Part shown: positions 33,586 to 44,725 of the stretch, piece by piece
How positions within the stretch are numbered: position 1 is the first letter of the stretch
Layout: each line of letters opens with the position of its first letter
Assembly (NCBI RefSeq): GCF_014356525.2
Contig: NC_052506.1
Coordinates: forward strand, 98,634,997-98,698,996
Reading direction: 5' to 3'
Length of the DNA stretch: 64,000 bases
From: Nilaparvata lugens
Lineage: Eukaryota > Arthropoda > Insecta > Hemiptera > Delphacidae
Translations under genes and position numbers: made by a program
Notes under the pieces: model-generated
Database searches by the model: none
What the model was told of the DNA's origin: nothing
What the model saw: only the letters and a program-made list of their open reading frames with translations

Positions 33586-35064
33586 TTTCATATAAATTTA
33601 TTACGCATTACAACGCCCATGATTCTCAGAGAAGTGATATTAAAAAGAAAAACAAATCTTCGCGATGTTACAAATTTCATAATGAAAGTTGAAATTCCTC
33701 TTAATCCTTCAACCCTAAAACTTTTTTAGCACTACTAGGATATCGGGGATGATATTCTACATCCAATTATTCTGACGTTGAATTGGAAGTTTGAGAAAGT
33801 TGCAATTCCACAATAATTATTGTCAACCTTGTAATTTCTTCGGATGGAGGGACAAGTCTCAACTTATTTTACATACACTATAATCACTAAAACTGCTGCA
33901 ACAGTCGTATGGGAATGCGTAAAAGTGTGGAATTATACATCGAAGATACATCATGTCCGAAAGATGCATAGCTTTCGAGTTATATGCGAGACACCAAAAA
34001 AATCTACCTTTGAACCAACCCCATCCACCTAGTACAGAGGGTAGGGGTGGGGACTTTTCATATGTTTACCTCCTTAATACCCTAAACAGAACTGCGGGGT
34101 AAAACATTTTCTTCCAAACTATTCCCTCTATAACTCTTCGTTGACTGGACTATGTGTAATTTTTTATAAAAGATCAGTGATGCTTCCACTTTGCTTGAAC
34201 TAAGCAACGATCCCTTCCAAAAAAAATTGAACTTGAATGAATTTTATCCAGTGAATGTTTTATATCTCCTACTGTTTTCAAGATGACCACTCTTGAAAGT
34301 GCATAATTTTGCTCTAGGGAACTCATAACTGACTATCTGACAATGCATGAAAAATAATGAGATGATAGCTGTTTAGAGATTTGAAGGAAAAAAGAACAAT
34401 TATTGTCTGTAGTAAAATTTTATTTCATCCATAATGGAAAAAATTTAAACTTTTTTGATCAAAGTAATGTTTACAGCTCTTTATATTCTTGGAAAGATAG
34501 ATTGATCATGAATCTTTTATAGAAAGGCCTACATAAGACAGCTATGTTTGCCTTCAGTTGCCTGGATAGAGCTGGATGTTAGCTTTACATCTAGAGAGGA
34601 AATACGAGTATTGTAATTGCTTTACAGCCAAGTTTGAATTCCTTATTGCACTAGAATTCCAGTTTAATCACTTCATTAATCGAGTCTGGATGGTTTTGAT
34701 CTATTAATTTACCAAAATGTATTTACATTTACCATAAAAGTAGTATTATACAATAATTTGAACTGGCCAACTCAGCTCATTCAAGGGTAACAAATCTTAA
34801 AAATTATGAGGGATAGATATTATGTCTAATTACTGCTCTGAAAATCTATGATTTCATTACTCCATGCCTGGTAAATAAAAGTGGAAAAGTATTGAACTGA
34901 ATAACTCATCAAAGCTTTTCAACCACTGAGAGAAATTCGTTCGAATTGATTAATAGTAGAAAATCGATACTTTTAGCAAGAAGCTACTCCTCATGTCGAT
35001 AAGAAGGCAATCTTTCAATTAGCATCTTATTCTATTGCGTGTAATGTTTCTTCAGAAAACAATC
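33586..35064 (+). other. Intergenic sequence between Helitron and host terminal exon
   Basis: This is about 1.5 kb of AT-rich DNA, downstream of the host gene in transcript direction. It should include the 3' UTR of that gene near 35064, but I see no convincing AATAAA on the minus strand close to the stop. No other gene, repeat or RNA is supported. Confidence 0.5.
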
Positions 35065-35217
35065 TTAAAATCGTTTGTAGGATCTCGTCTGTGACGGTAG
35101 TCTCTTCTTCTGCTCTTCCAAGTAGTAAGTTTGTCCGAATCTTCCCACTGTTAGATCCTTGTTTATTCTTTTATTAGTGCTGGAAAACCTGTACTCCTCC
35201 TTCGATAGATCGAACAT
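35065..35217 (-). CDS. Host coiled-coil gene, terminal exon
   Basis: This minus-strand exon follows an acceptor (TTGATTTTCCAG) and reads 50 codons to TAA at 35065-35067. It begins MFDLSKEEYRFSSTNKR and ends basic (QTRSYKRF). The frame enters in phase 0, exactly the phase in which exon b (55344-55533) ends, so the two can be joined without a shift. The upstream intron would be 20126 bases, almost all of it BEL1 and its nested elements. The leading ATG could also be a start, but the acceptor directly before it argues for an internal codon. I do not recognise the protein family; a charged, soluble tail is all that can be said. Confidence 0.6.
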   Translation of the reverse strand: MFDLSKEEYRFSSTNKRINKDLTVGRFGQTYYLEEQKKRLPSQTRSYKRF

Positions 35218-35330
35218 CTGGAAAATCAAATAATTACATTACATAGAAATTTGTATTTCAAATTCTTTTTGAGCCAAAAATATATAATGAATAGTGGAAA
35301 GACACTTAAAAACCTTGCTGTGAACTGGCA

Positions 35331-35335
35331 ATATA
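35331..35335 (+). other. BEL1 left target duplication ATATA
   Basis: These five bases, directly before the LTR start TGTTACC, equal ATATA after the 3' LTR (54329-54333, and 16223-16227 in copy 1). Five-base duplications are usual for BEL/Pao elements. Confidence 0.75.
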
Positions 35336-35911
35336 TGTTACCGCCAACCAGTTGCGGTAAGTAACCATTACGAGCGCTGCCTCTAGTTCCTACAGAGCTA
35401 TTTGAACTATCGTTCGCCGAGGAACCGTTCTTCTTTGAAGGAGTCGTTCTCGAGTCATCGTTCACTCAGTACACTGTGAAAAGTCGATCCCGCTTCCTGG
35501 TACGTCTCGTGTCGTTTTCCCGCTCCAAGTTACATTCATGTCGATTCTCTACAAGATTAATCCGCTCCAAGTGTTTTATTACTGTGATAACGCTTCAATA
35601 TCAATCTGAGACTTATTATTGTTGAGTATAATTCATAAAGACAGTATAGAATTAAGCAAGTTGTGCTTCCGCCTCGTGTAGTGAGATTCCCGCCTTTGTA
35701 TGAAAGACTTTGTTTTACACCGCTTTGTTGTATTGAACTTGATTTATTGGTTTGAGTAATTCATTCGATCAACTTATTGTAAGTCTGGTCCTCCGATTAT
35801 TAATAAAAGTGTATTCGTTTCAATTTGTGTTCACTCAGTCCAACCTGGCTCCACCAGTAGAAGCTACGTACTAAGTAATTTGTTATTGCACCCACCTCAG
35901 TGGCCGTAACA
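35336..35911 (+). repeat. BEL1 5' LTR (complete, 576 bp)
   Basis: It starts TGTTACCGCCAACC and ends GTGGCCGTAACA, so the ends are imperfect inverted repeats. From 35392 onward it matches the truncated 3' LTRs at 15714-16222 and 53820-54328. At first sight it looks like a solo LTR, but the target duplication ATATA on its left recurs only after the distant 3' LTR. That makes it the true 5' LTR. A primer-binding site directly after it is not recognisable. Confidence 0.8.
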
Positions 35912-36211
35912 AAAATCCTGATCAAAGTGAACAAGAGACCTATGGATAAGTATAAAAAGACTGTGAGTATAAAAAATTATGCATCAAGTTGAAAAAGTTT
36001 GAGGTTAGATATCGATTTGAACAACGAATATCGACTATCGATTATTCATGGAGTATCGATTGTAACTATCGGATGAGCTTGTTATCGACATCAGAGTATC
36101 AATTGTGACTATCGAATGAACTAGCTATCGACATCGTCAATATTATCATCAGTACATCAACATAACCTATTTTTTGAAGTGTTAATGCAAGTATCTACAT
36201 ATTGTATCAAC
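35912..36211 (+). other. BEL1 leader with a 43-bp tandem repeat
   Basis: This is the untranslated leader between LTR and gag. It contains two units of about 43 bases (starting 36051 and 36094), rich in ATCGA motifs. No tRNA-complementary primer site is obvious directly after the LTR. Confidence 0.55.
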
Positions 36212-36290
36212 ATGGAAATCTGTACACCGCTCAATAGACTGAGAAGATTGAATCAATCCATTTTATCACTTTCTGAGAAATATCGGCTGC
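36212..36290 (+). pseudogene. BEL1 gag N-terminus, cut by the foldback element
   Basis: ATG 36212 opens 26 codons (MEICTPLNRLRRLNQSILSL and on to EKYRL). The frame is cut at 36290 by the foldback element. Counting one copy of the two-base GC repeat, it continues in frame with the gag part after 40265 (PPKYQDN). This is the real gag start that is missing from the fragments at 609 and 40264. Confidence 0.65.
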
Positions 36291-36482
36291 ACTTTAGTAT
36301 ATGGGCCGCAGAATCTAGCATTGAGACCTACATAGATCGATAGAGGAGATCAAGACGAGATCAACCATGTATAACATTGTTGTCGATTTCCAAGGATTAG
36401 CTGAAAAAACATGGCAGAAAGCTCAAAACTTTTATATCAATTTTTATTTTTAATAATTTTTTTATGGCTAAAATATGTTTAA

Positions 36483-37798
36483 CCCTAGCTTACTACCGCT
36501 ACGTAAATTTTACGTGCAGCGGCAATTTTTCGTCCACCATTTCTACAATCGCCACCACAGACACTTCCCACGCCACAAGTGCTTCCTCCAGTTAGTTGGC
36601 CTGATATTGGCATAGTGGAAGGTTTGGTTCATGTGCGTTTTGTGTCGATTTTATTGTATTATTCAAACCTCTCACATAAAGTTTACATATAGGTAGTAAC
36701 TGAGGGTATCTGATAATGGCACTCCTACATATGAGCAGTCATTGCAGACAGCTTTTTGAGTGACATTCCAGCGTCCTTGCTGTCTTAGTTAGTTCAATTC
36801 ATTTCAGTTAGTCCTGTTCCTTTTTATTAGTAGGTTTAGTTCATTTTAGTTAGTTCATTTAGTTGCTGTTAGTTAGTTCATTTTATCTATTTAGTTGATT
36901 GGTTAGTTCATTTCAATTACCTATTCTACTTCACAATGAGTGAAAAAACATTTCTGAATGAAGAAGAAATTATTGAGACATTAGATGAAATAAGTGATGA
37001 TGATGATGAAGTTGAGGTTGAAGAAAGTGATGGGTATGACAGTGATGCTGACCCGGAATATTTTCCACAAGAAATTGAAAATGTTTATGATGAAATATTG
37101 AATGATATTGGAGATTTGAATATCGAAGATAGTGCTATTCAAAACAAGGAGAAAAGAATGGGAATAGACATTACACCAGAGCCTTCTACAACGAAATCAT
37201 TGACTAATAAGAAAAGGAAGGAAATGGACATCACTGAGCAATCTACTTCGAAATTATCAAATAGTAAGAAAAGGAAAAAATCTTCTCATCCTGCAACATC
37301 AAAAACATCCAGTGATAGGGGGGTGTTGAGTAGAAATAGGGGTCCACTACAAATGAATAATAATGTTTATGAAACTGCTAATTTGGAAGTCCAGCACTCT
37401 CTTATTGTACAACCGACGGTTGAAACTTTAGATGGTAAAGACAATTTTGTGTGGAAAACTAAGTGTGAAATTCAATATTATATGTGAGAATGATATTATT
37501 GATCAATATTGTGTCTCATTTCATCCACTGAATATTGCCTCTTATAATATTGACAAAAGGTTTTTTGGCTTCACAGTCAAGATCAGAACTATAAAAATTT
37601 ATAAATCTAAACCCAATTCTACCCTGGAACCATGTTTTGAGCATGAATATATTTGATGAATATATCAAAGAGATTATTTTTAGCAGGAATTTCCTTTATA
37701 GAAGTTTACTAGCCCAAAGAAAAAAAAACAAGACTTGTACATAAAATTTACGTATGGGTAGTAAAACAGGCATATCAAAACATGGTAGTAATCTAGGG
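36483..37798 (+). mobile_element. piggyBac-like transposon, internally deleted
   Basis: The element is bounded by TTAA on both sides (36479-36482 and 37799-37802). It starts CCCTAGCTTACTACC and ends GGTAGTAATCTAGGG, the imperfect inverted ends typical of piggyBac. Subterminal ACGTAAATTTTACGT and AAATTTACGTA motifs add symmetry. The intact right arm of the foldback element (about 40065-40085) shows the empty site with one TTAA. At 1316 bases it is too short for a full transposase. Confidence 0.92.
36936..37487 (+). pseudogene. piggyBac-like transposase, N-terminal part only
   Basis: The 183-codon frame begins MSEKTFLNEEEIIETLDEIS and is very acidic for its first 70 residues, then Lys/Ser-rich. 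This is the usual look of a piggyBac transposase N-terminus, followed by a short piece (DNFVWKTK) like the start of the catalytic DDE domain. The catalytic core is missing. The sequence just after the stop (37488-37660) contains another frame with FHPLNIASYNIDKRFFGF that I cannot place. The start ATG lies about 450 bases inside the left end. The product could not catalyse transposition; copies like this may be moved by an intact relative. Confidence 0.78.
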
Positions 37799-38097
37799 TT
37801 AAAACTAGTGCAATCTTATGTAAAATTTGACGAGGAATCCAATGAAACAATGATAATTTCAGGTTTGTAACTTCAGTAGTTTTTGAGATATTGCAAAAAA
37901 TGTGCAGAAAAATTCAAATTTTTTGCTTTAAAAAAGGTTAACTTGTTTTCATGATAATTAATAGGTATTTTAAACTATTGGATTTAGTAGAATGATAAAT
38001 TCTTAAGAAAAAATGTCCAGTCCTTTGATTGCCTAAACTCAAAATTGTTCGAGATATTTTGGCAAATAAAAATATTGCAACTCCATGTTTTGCTACC

Positions 38098-39505
38098 TAG
38101 GGAGAACTTAGGTTAGAAAAAGCTTAGATTGGGGAAAGCTTAGGTTAGGAGGAGCTTGGATCAGGAAAATATTAGGTTAGGGGAAGCTTAGGTTAGGAAA
38201 AAGCTTAGGTTGGGAAAAGCTTAGATTAGGGAAAGCTTAGATTAGGAGAAGCTAGGGTCAGGGAAAGATTAGGTTAGGGTGAACTTAGTTTAGGAAAAGC
38301 TTATATTAGGAAAAAAAGCTTAGGTTAGGAAAAGCTTAGATTAGGAAAAGCTGAGATTAGAAAAGCTCAGGTTGGGAAAAGCTTAGGTTAGGGGAAGCTG
38401 GGTCTGAGAAAAGCTTAGGTCAGGGAAAGATGGGTTAGGAAAACTTGCATTAGGAAGAGCTCAACTTAGGAAAAGCTTAGGTTAGGAAAAGCTTAGGTTA
38501 GGAAAAGCTAAGGTTAGGAAAAGATTAGGTTAGGGGAAGCTGGGTCTGGGGAAAGCTTGGGTTAGGAAAAGTTTGGATTAGAAAAAGCTTAAGTTAGGAG
38601 AAACTTAGGTTAGGGGAAGCTGGGTCTAAGAAAAGCTTAGGTTGAGGAAAGCTTGGGTTAGGAAAACATAGATAAGGAAAAGCTTAGGTTAGGAAAAAGT
38701 TGAGGTTGGGGAAAGCTTGGGTTAGGTAAAGCTTAGGTTAGGGGAAGCTGGGTTTGGAAAAAGCTTAGGTTGGGGAAAGCTTGGGTTAGGAAAAGCTCAG
38801 ATTAGAAAAAGTTTAGGTTAGGAAAGGTTAGGTTAGAAAAAAGCTTAGGTTAGGAAAATCTTAGATTGGGAAAAATCTAAGGTCAGGAAAAGCTAAGATT
38901 GGGAAAAGCTAAGGTTAGGAAAAACTTGGGTTAGGGGAAGCTACGTTTGAGAGAAGCTTAGGTTAGGGGAAGCTTAGGTTAGGAGAAGCTTAGATTAGGA
39001 AAAATCTAAGGTTAGGAAAAGCTTAGGTTAGGAAAAAAGGTAAGATTGGGAAAAGCTTAGGTTAGGGAAAGCTTGGGTTAGGTGAAGCTTAGATTAGTAA
39101 AAGCTAGGTTAGGAAAAGCTTATGCTCAGGGAAGCTCTGAGAAAAGCTTAGGTTGGGGAGCTTGGGTTAGTAAAACTCAGATTAGAAAAAGCTTAGGTTA
39201 GGAAAGGTTAGGTTAGAAAAAAGCTTAGGTTAGGAAAAGCTTAGATTAGGAAAAATCTAAGGTCAGGAAAAGCTAAGATTGGGAAAAGCTGAGGTTAGGA
39301 AAAACTTTGGTTAGGGGAAGCTACGTTTGAGAGAAGCTTAGGTTAGGGGAGGCTTAGGTTAGGAGAAGCTTAGATTAGGAAAAATCTAAGGTTAGGAAAA
39401 GCTTAGGTTAGGAAAAAAGGTAAGATTGGGAAAAGCTTAGGTTAGGGAAAGCTGGGTTAGGAAAAGCTTACATTGGGAAAAAGCGTAGGTTAGGAAAAGC
39501 TTGAT
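38098..39505 (+). repeat. Minisatellite of GGAAAAGCTTAGGTTA-type units
   Basis: About 1.4 kb of imperfect 15-17-base units, roughly GGAAAAGCTTAGGTTA, with variants TTGGGTTA and TTAGATTA. A higher-order repeat is visible: the block around 38800-39070 recurs around 39180-39440. Many units contain TTAGGTTAGG, equal to two arthropod telomere units (TTAGG). It lies inside the foldback element. Confidence 0.93.
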
Positions 39506-40263
39506 TTGATTCAATTATTTTTACAATCTTTTAAAGCTTCTGAATTGCATTGGAAGCTGAATAAAATGTGATACTCAATATCGGTCTGCACTATGCCTAT
39601 GCAAACATATTGAACTCTTCTAAAGCTAAAATACTACATTTTCTTGTATTTTTTTCAAATATCTTAATGATCTATAAAATTTTCTAACCTCAAATCTATT
39701 TTAATGAATTCCCTGCAAAAATCCCAATGAGATTTAGCCAATTTAGTAGTCACTAAAAGTAGTAAAAAAAATTAAATATGAGAATTGAAGAGTATTGAGT
39801 GTGCAATTTTTTTATTTTCCCAAATATCTCGAACAATTTTGAGTTTAGGCTATCAAGTGACTGGACATTTTTTCTTTAGAATTTATTTTTCTACTAAATC
39901 CAATAGTTTAAAATACCTATCAATCATCATGAAAACAAGTTAACCTTTTTTAAAGCAAAAAATTTGCATTTTTTGTACATTTTTTGCAATATCTCAAAAA
40001 CTACTAAAGTTACGAACCTGAAATCAGTTTCATTGGATTCCTCGTCAAATTTTACATAAGATTGCACTAGTTTAAAACATATTTTAGCCATAAAAAAATA
40101 TTAAAAATAAAAATTGATATAAAAATTTTGAACTTTCCGCCATGTTTTTTCAGCTAATCCTTGGAAATCGACAACAATGTTATACATGGTTGATCTCGTC
40201 TTGATCTCCTCTATCGATCTATGTAGGTCTCAATGCTCGATTCTGCGGCCCATATACTAAAGT

Positions 40264-40760
40264 GCCCCCGAAATATCAGGATAATATTCCCATGAGTTGC
40301 AGTGAATATTACTTTGGCTTAGATAAAAAGTTTGACAAACTAATTGAAGAATTTGAACAAATTGACCAAAACAATTTGATACCAGCACAAGTTTTAGAAT
40401 TCACGGAGTTGACCACACAGTTTCAAGAAATATTTGACCGAATTAAATTAGTGGAAGCCAAGACCGCTCAAGTAAGTACCACTACAAGTTTTTCTGCTAT
40501 CAATGCATTTGTAAAGCCCCAATTGCAAATTCCCAGGTTTGCTGGAGAATCCAATGAGTGGAATTCTTTCAAGAATGTTTTTGATGCAGTAGTGCATTCA
40601 AGTCAAGAGTACTCTGATGAGGCAAAAATCATTTTTGTTGACATCCTACCTAACTGGGGATGCACTTATGCTTGTTCAAAATCTGGCCAACACTGAAAAT
40701 TGCTATCTAGCTGCCTATGATAGTTTACATAACCGCTACAACAATGCTAGGTATCAGGCC
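40264..40760 (+). pseudogene. BEL1 gag fragment (middle part), copy 2
   Basis: This is the same part of gag as 609-1106, with the family motif PQLQIPRFAGESNEW near residue 90. A run of five A at about 40625 (four would keep the frame) shifts it, and translated similarity (for example LTSYLTGDALMLVQNLAN) continues in the new frame to about 40760, where LINE-A begins. It is non-functional. Confidence 0.8.
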
Positions 40761-41005
40761 TACTGCTTGTATAATATCAATCAAATATAACTGCTTGTAT
40801 AATATCAAAAAGAGATAAGGGAATGTTGGCAGGCTGACGTGGAAAGTTAGAGCTCCCTATTTTTCTGTGATTTAAGTGGGATTTAGTTGTCTGTTCGTTC
40901 CAAAATTTTTATCAAGTGACATCAATACATCAGTTCGTGAAGTTTCAAACTTTAAATTTCTTTCAAGCTCGTGTGGTTCTTCAAAGTTTATAAGGTGAAA
41001 TAGTT

Positions 41006-41863
41006 ATGGTTATGTGACCACCAGCACTTCGTTCGAAGGTCGAAAAAGATAAGGCTGTATCATCACCTGCCCAGCAGCGTAATCAAACAAAACAACAGAG
41101 AGGGCAGACCAGCCGGCCTCCCTCCTCTTCGTCTTGCTTGTCAACTGCTGATGCCGGCTCTGTTGCCATGGCGACGCAAAACCAAGCTACCGAAGCTCTC
41201 GAAGCACTTCTACTCAGTGATGATTTCTGCAATCGTTTCGCTGCAAGAATCGAGGATCGGCTCTGCGACAGCCTATGTGAGACGGTCGGCGCTGCATTGG
41301 AGGCCAGGCTTGAGGATGCTGTCAAGACAATCAACGATCTGTCGCAGGAGAATGCAGCGCTGAAGAAACAAGTGAAGCAGCTACAACAAAAATTTGACTG
41401 TCGTTTGGATGGCCTGGTCCAGTACCAGCGGCGCAACAACGTGCGGCTGTCTGGCGTGCTGGAGGCGGATGGCGATGACAGAGCATCAACGAGTGTGGCT
41501 GCCATGGTGGACCTGCTCAACGCTAAGCTCGGCTTGGAGATTCGGCCAAACCATATTGACCGGTGCCATTGTGTTGGATGCAGGGTGAGGGCGGGGGCGC
41601 CACCTCGACAAGTGCTGATCAAATTTGTCAGCTATTAGCGACGCAGTGATGTCATCTCAGCTAGACACAAACTGAGGAATACAGGCCTTTCAATTCACGA
41701 AGACCTCACTAAACCACGACATCTTTTTTTGAGGCAGATTGCTGACGAAGTTGGTTACAGGAATGTCTGGTCATGGGACGGTAAAGTTATATGGAAGAAG
41801 GATGGCAAAATTTTCACGCATTCTTTCAATCCAAGTTATGTGATGCAGCCAGAAGACTCTTAG
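41006..41863 (+). pseudogene. LINE-A ORF1, copy 2
   Basis: One frame of 286 codons runs from ATG 41006 to TAG 41861, interrupted by TGA at 41015-41017 (TCA in copy 1) and TAG at 41636-41638 (shared with copy 1). It has a Ser/Pro/Gln-rich N-terminus, a charged coiled-coil-like helix (NDLSQENAALKKQVKQLQQK), an RRM-like part (RRNNVRLSGVLEADGD ... VLIKFVSY) and a C-terminal part with NVWSWDGKVIWKKDGK. This layout is usual for LINE ORF1 proteins that bind element RNA. The two stops make this copy inactive. Confidence 0.75.
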
Positions 41864-43158
41864 TAAAAGTGAGTGGATGCATGTAAACTGCTTGGTGAGT
41901 AGTTACATCTTTCAGTTGCTTGCTTTTATAAAGTAAATGTTATCATTCCTACTGGCGCTATCAATTGAACTCCCAATTTCTAAGATTCATTTATTAATTT
42001 TTTTGCTCCAGCGTTTCTTTTTTATTTTTTAGCTATTTATATATTTTTCTTCTTTGATAATATCCATTTGAGTATGCTAGCAGCATAGAGTTTTATCATT
42101 ATTAACATTCGGTAATTGAAATTATTATTTACGCCTAATAAGGGTTTATTTATTTATGTTGTTTTTCTCTCATTGCGATAATAATTTTTCATTTCATTAA
42201 TTTGTATCTGAAATGATTACTCTTGATGTTTGTACTTTCAAATGAAATATTTGTAGAATCTATTCATGCCTCTCGTGCCTCAATCATCTTGTTTGTTTTC
42301 TCAGTTATCGATTATAATATTTTTAGAACTTGATAAGAACACTGGCTGTTCCCTTGTTTTCTCACGATACACTTTTTATGGGAGCTCTGCTTTTTGGTTA
42401 AATGTTATTAAGCGGTATTAACTAGATAGTATATATGGATGAACTATAAATTCAATTTTTACTAAACATAATACAGTATTTTCCAATGTAGAGATATTCT
42501 AACTTATCATCTCCTTATCTCTATTATTGTTTTGTTCTTTTCCTTTATTTAACTTTTTATTTTTCAGTGACTATAAAATAGTCACTTATTTAACCAGCCT
42601 ATTCAATTATATATTTTTTTTTCGATTACTGTTGATTGACCAATTTATTTATTTATTTATAATTTGACATATTTTTCAGTGACTTTAAAATAGTCACTTA
42701 TTTAACCAGCCTATTCAATTATATCTTTTTTTTTTTCGATTACTGTTGATTGACCATTTATTTATTTATTTATAATTTGACATATTTTTCAGTGACTTTA
42801 AAATAGTCACTTATTTACCAGCCTATTCAATTATATCTTTTTTTTCGATTACTGTTGATTGACCAATAAGTAATTGGATCAACTATAGTGAGTCCTCAAT
42901 AATATATAATTGTTTATATAAGAAATAAACTTTTGCATTCAGTGGTTGCTGCTTATATTATAATAGAGTATTTTTGTTGAAGTACATAGAAGGTGGCCAA
43001 TTTATAACATTGTGGGACTTTTCGATCCTCTTCATCTTAATCTTAGTAGACTGATCACCAGTATCTAAATCTAACTCAACTATCTCTTAATTAAAATACA
43101 TACTATCCCAGTTTCTATTTTCATTCAATATTTCTTGAAGATATAAGCTCCAACAAAT
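41864..43158 (+). repeat. LINE-A ORF1-ORF2 spacer with three tandem repeats, copy 2
   Basis: This is the AT-rich spacer without genes. Three units of about 112 bases begin at 42565, 42677 and 42790, each with the AGTGACT / AGTCACT inverted pair. It equals the array of copy 1. Confidence 0.75.
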
Positions 43159-44725
43159 ATGTCAGACTTCATTAATGAGCTGAAATCAGTTTTTGATGAT
43201 CACTCAAACCTACTTAAATTATGTCATATTAACGCCCAATCCCTGCCAGCTCATTTTGATGAGTTCAGGTTATTGTTCTCTACGGTCTCGGTGGATGTTA
43301 TTGCTATTAGTGAGACATTCTTGAAACCAAGCCTCTCTACAGAATACTTCAATTTTCCTGGCTATACCTTATTTAGAAATGACAGGATCGGCAAGGGTGG
43401 AGGAGGTGTTGCTGTATATATTCGGTCTCAATTTGCTGCCAAGGTAATTGCATCATCTCCTCAATTGTACTCATGTTCACCCGAATTTCTCATGATTGAG
43501 GTCAATATTGGACAAGATACTTTGCTGATTGTTGCTTTATATCGTCCGCCCAAGGCTGGTAGATTGTCTATTCTAGAGGATGTGCTACTAGATGTAATGC
43601 ACCAGTATCAGCATATAATTGCTCTTGGAGACTTTAATGCTCATCAGATGAAAAATACTTTTGAGAGCAGACAAGTAAGAACACTCTTTGAGTCGTTCAA
43701 TATTGAAATACTCAATAAAACTTCACCCACTTTTCACACTGACACTTGTCATTCACTACTCGATCTTACTATTGTGAGTGATCCAGATTTTGTTATGGCT
43801 GATGGACAAATACCATTCTGTATGTCGGGTCATGATCTGATTTATGTTATATAGAGTCTTGAGCATGAAGTAAGATACACGCCAAAGATTAGGGGCAGGA
43901 GCCTGAAGAACATTGATTTGGATTGCTGTCTGGCTGATGCTGTGGAAAAGCCTTGGCATGATATTATGAATATGAATAATATTGATGACAAGGTAGAAGC
44001 CTTTAATTCAATGATTTTTTCAATCTTCGACGAACATGCACCAGTACAGGATGTGAAGGTTCACCGCAGGCCATGTCCCTGGTTTAACAGAGAAATATCA
44101 CTTCTGAGACGAGAGAGAGATAAAGCTAGGCGTACCCATCTCAGGACTGGTTGCAATGCAGACTTTGTGCATTACAAAGCTTTAAGAAACAGGTTGAGGT
44201 CTGTCTGTCGTAGAGCTAAGATAGAATACTATGGTCATCTTTTTGAGGGAAGGCAGTCCACTTCAGAGTTGTGGAGGAACATTCGAAAAGTCAAGGTGAT
44301 ACCACCCAAGTCCAAGTCCACTGCTGTTAATGTTCCTCTGGAACAGCTTAATGAATTCCTTTCTACTTCATCTCCGCCTTCTTCATTTGCTCATTATTCA
44401 CTGAACTCAATCATGATTGATCAATTTAGTCACACACTTCCGCAAGAAAAATTTTTCTTCTCATATGTCCTTCCTGGGACAGTCTCCTCAGCTATTCTCT
44501 CAATTAAAAGTAATAATAAAGGTATTGATAATATACCTATTTCATTTTATAAGATTATATTCTACCAATTATCATTCCTGCTATCACACATATATTCAAT
44601 TTCTCTCTCCAAATGGGAGTTTTCCCCTCTCTTGGAAGCAATCATTGATATGTCCAGTTCCAAAAAATAATAATCCTACTACTCCACAAGACTTCCGACC
44701 TATAAACATAGTTTGTAGTATTTCC
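43159..44725 (+). pseudogene. LINE-A ORF2 endonuclease and linker, copy 2
   Basis: This is the endonuclease domain of ORF2, with LCHINAQSLPAHFDEF, AISETFLKPS, GGGVAVYIRS, VALYRPPKAG, LGDFNAH and SGHDLI. An in-frame TAG at 43852-43854 is shared with copy 1; the frame then continues to about 44540 through a basic linker (CPWFNREISLLRRERDKAR). A one-base indel near 44550 shifts it, and the RT start (CPVPKNN, DFRPINIVCSIS) follows in another frame. The DNA transposon interrupts at 44726. Confidence 0.8.

Larger units (their letters stand above)
36291..40263 (+). mobile_element. Foldback-like element with long TIRs and a minisatellite core
   Basis: The ends are inverted: ACTTTAGTATATGGGCCGCAG at the left and its complement, ending ATACTAAAGT, at the right. 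The arms are about 460-475 bases (36291-36482 plus 37803-38085; about 39805-40263). They enclose a minisatellite of about 1.4 kb and a short unique stretch (39506-39800). A two-base duplication GC (36289-36290 and 40264-40265) is the simplest reading. No transposase is seen. The left arm carries a later piggyBac-like insertion. The superfamily is unknown to me. Confidence 0.78.

Noticed and set aside
35336..35911. Solo LTR
   Set aside because: Its right flank is not a copy of its left flank. ATATA recurs after the distant 3' LTR and gag starts 300 bases downstream, so it is the 5' LTR of BEL1.
38098..39505. CRISPR array
   Set aside because: The units are contiguous and degenerate with no unique spacers, and the setting is eukaryotic. 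It is a minisatellite.
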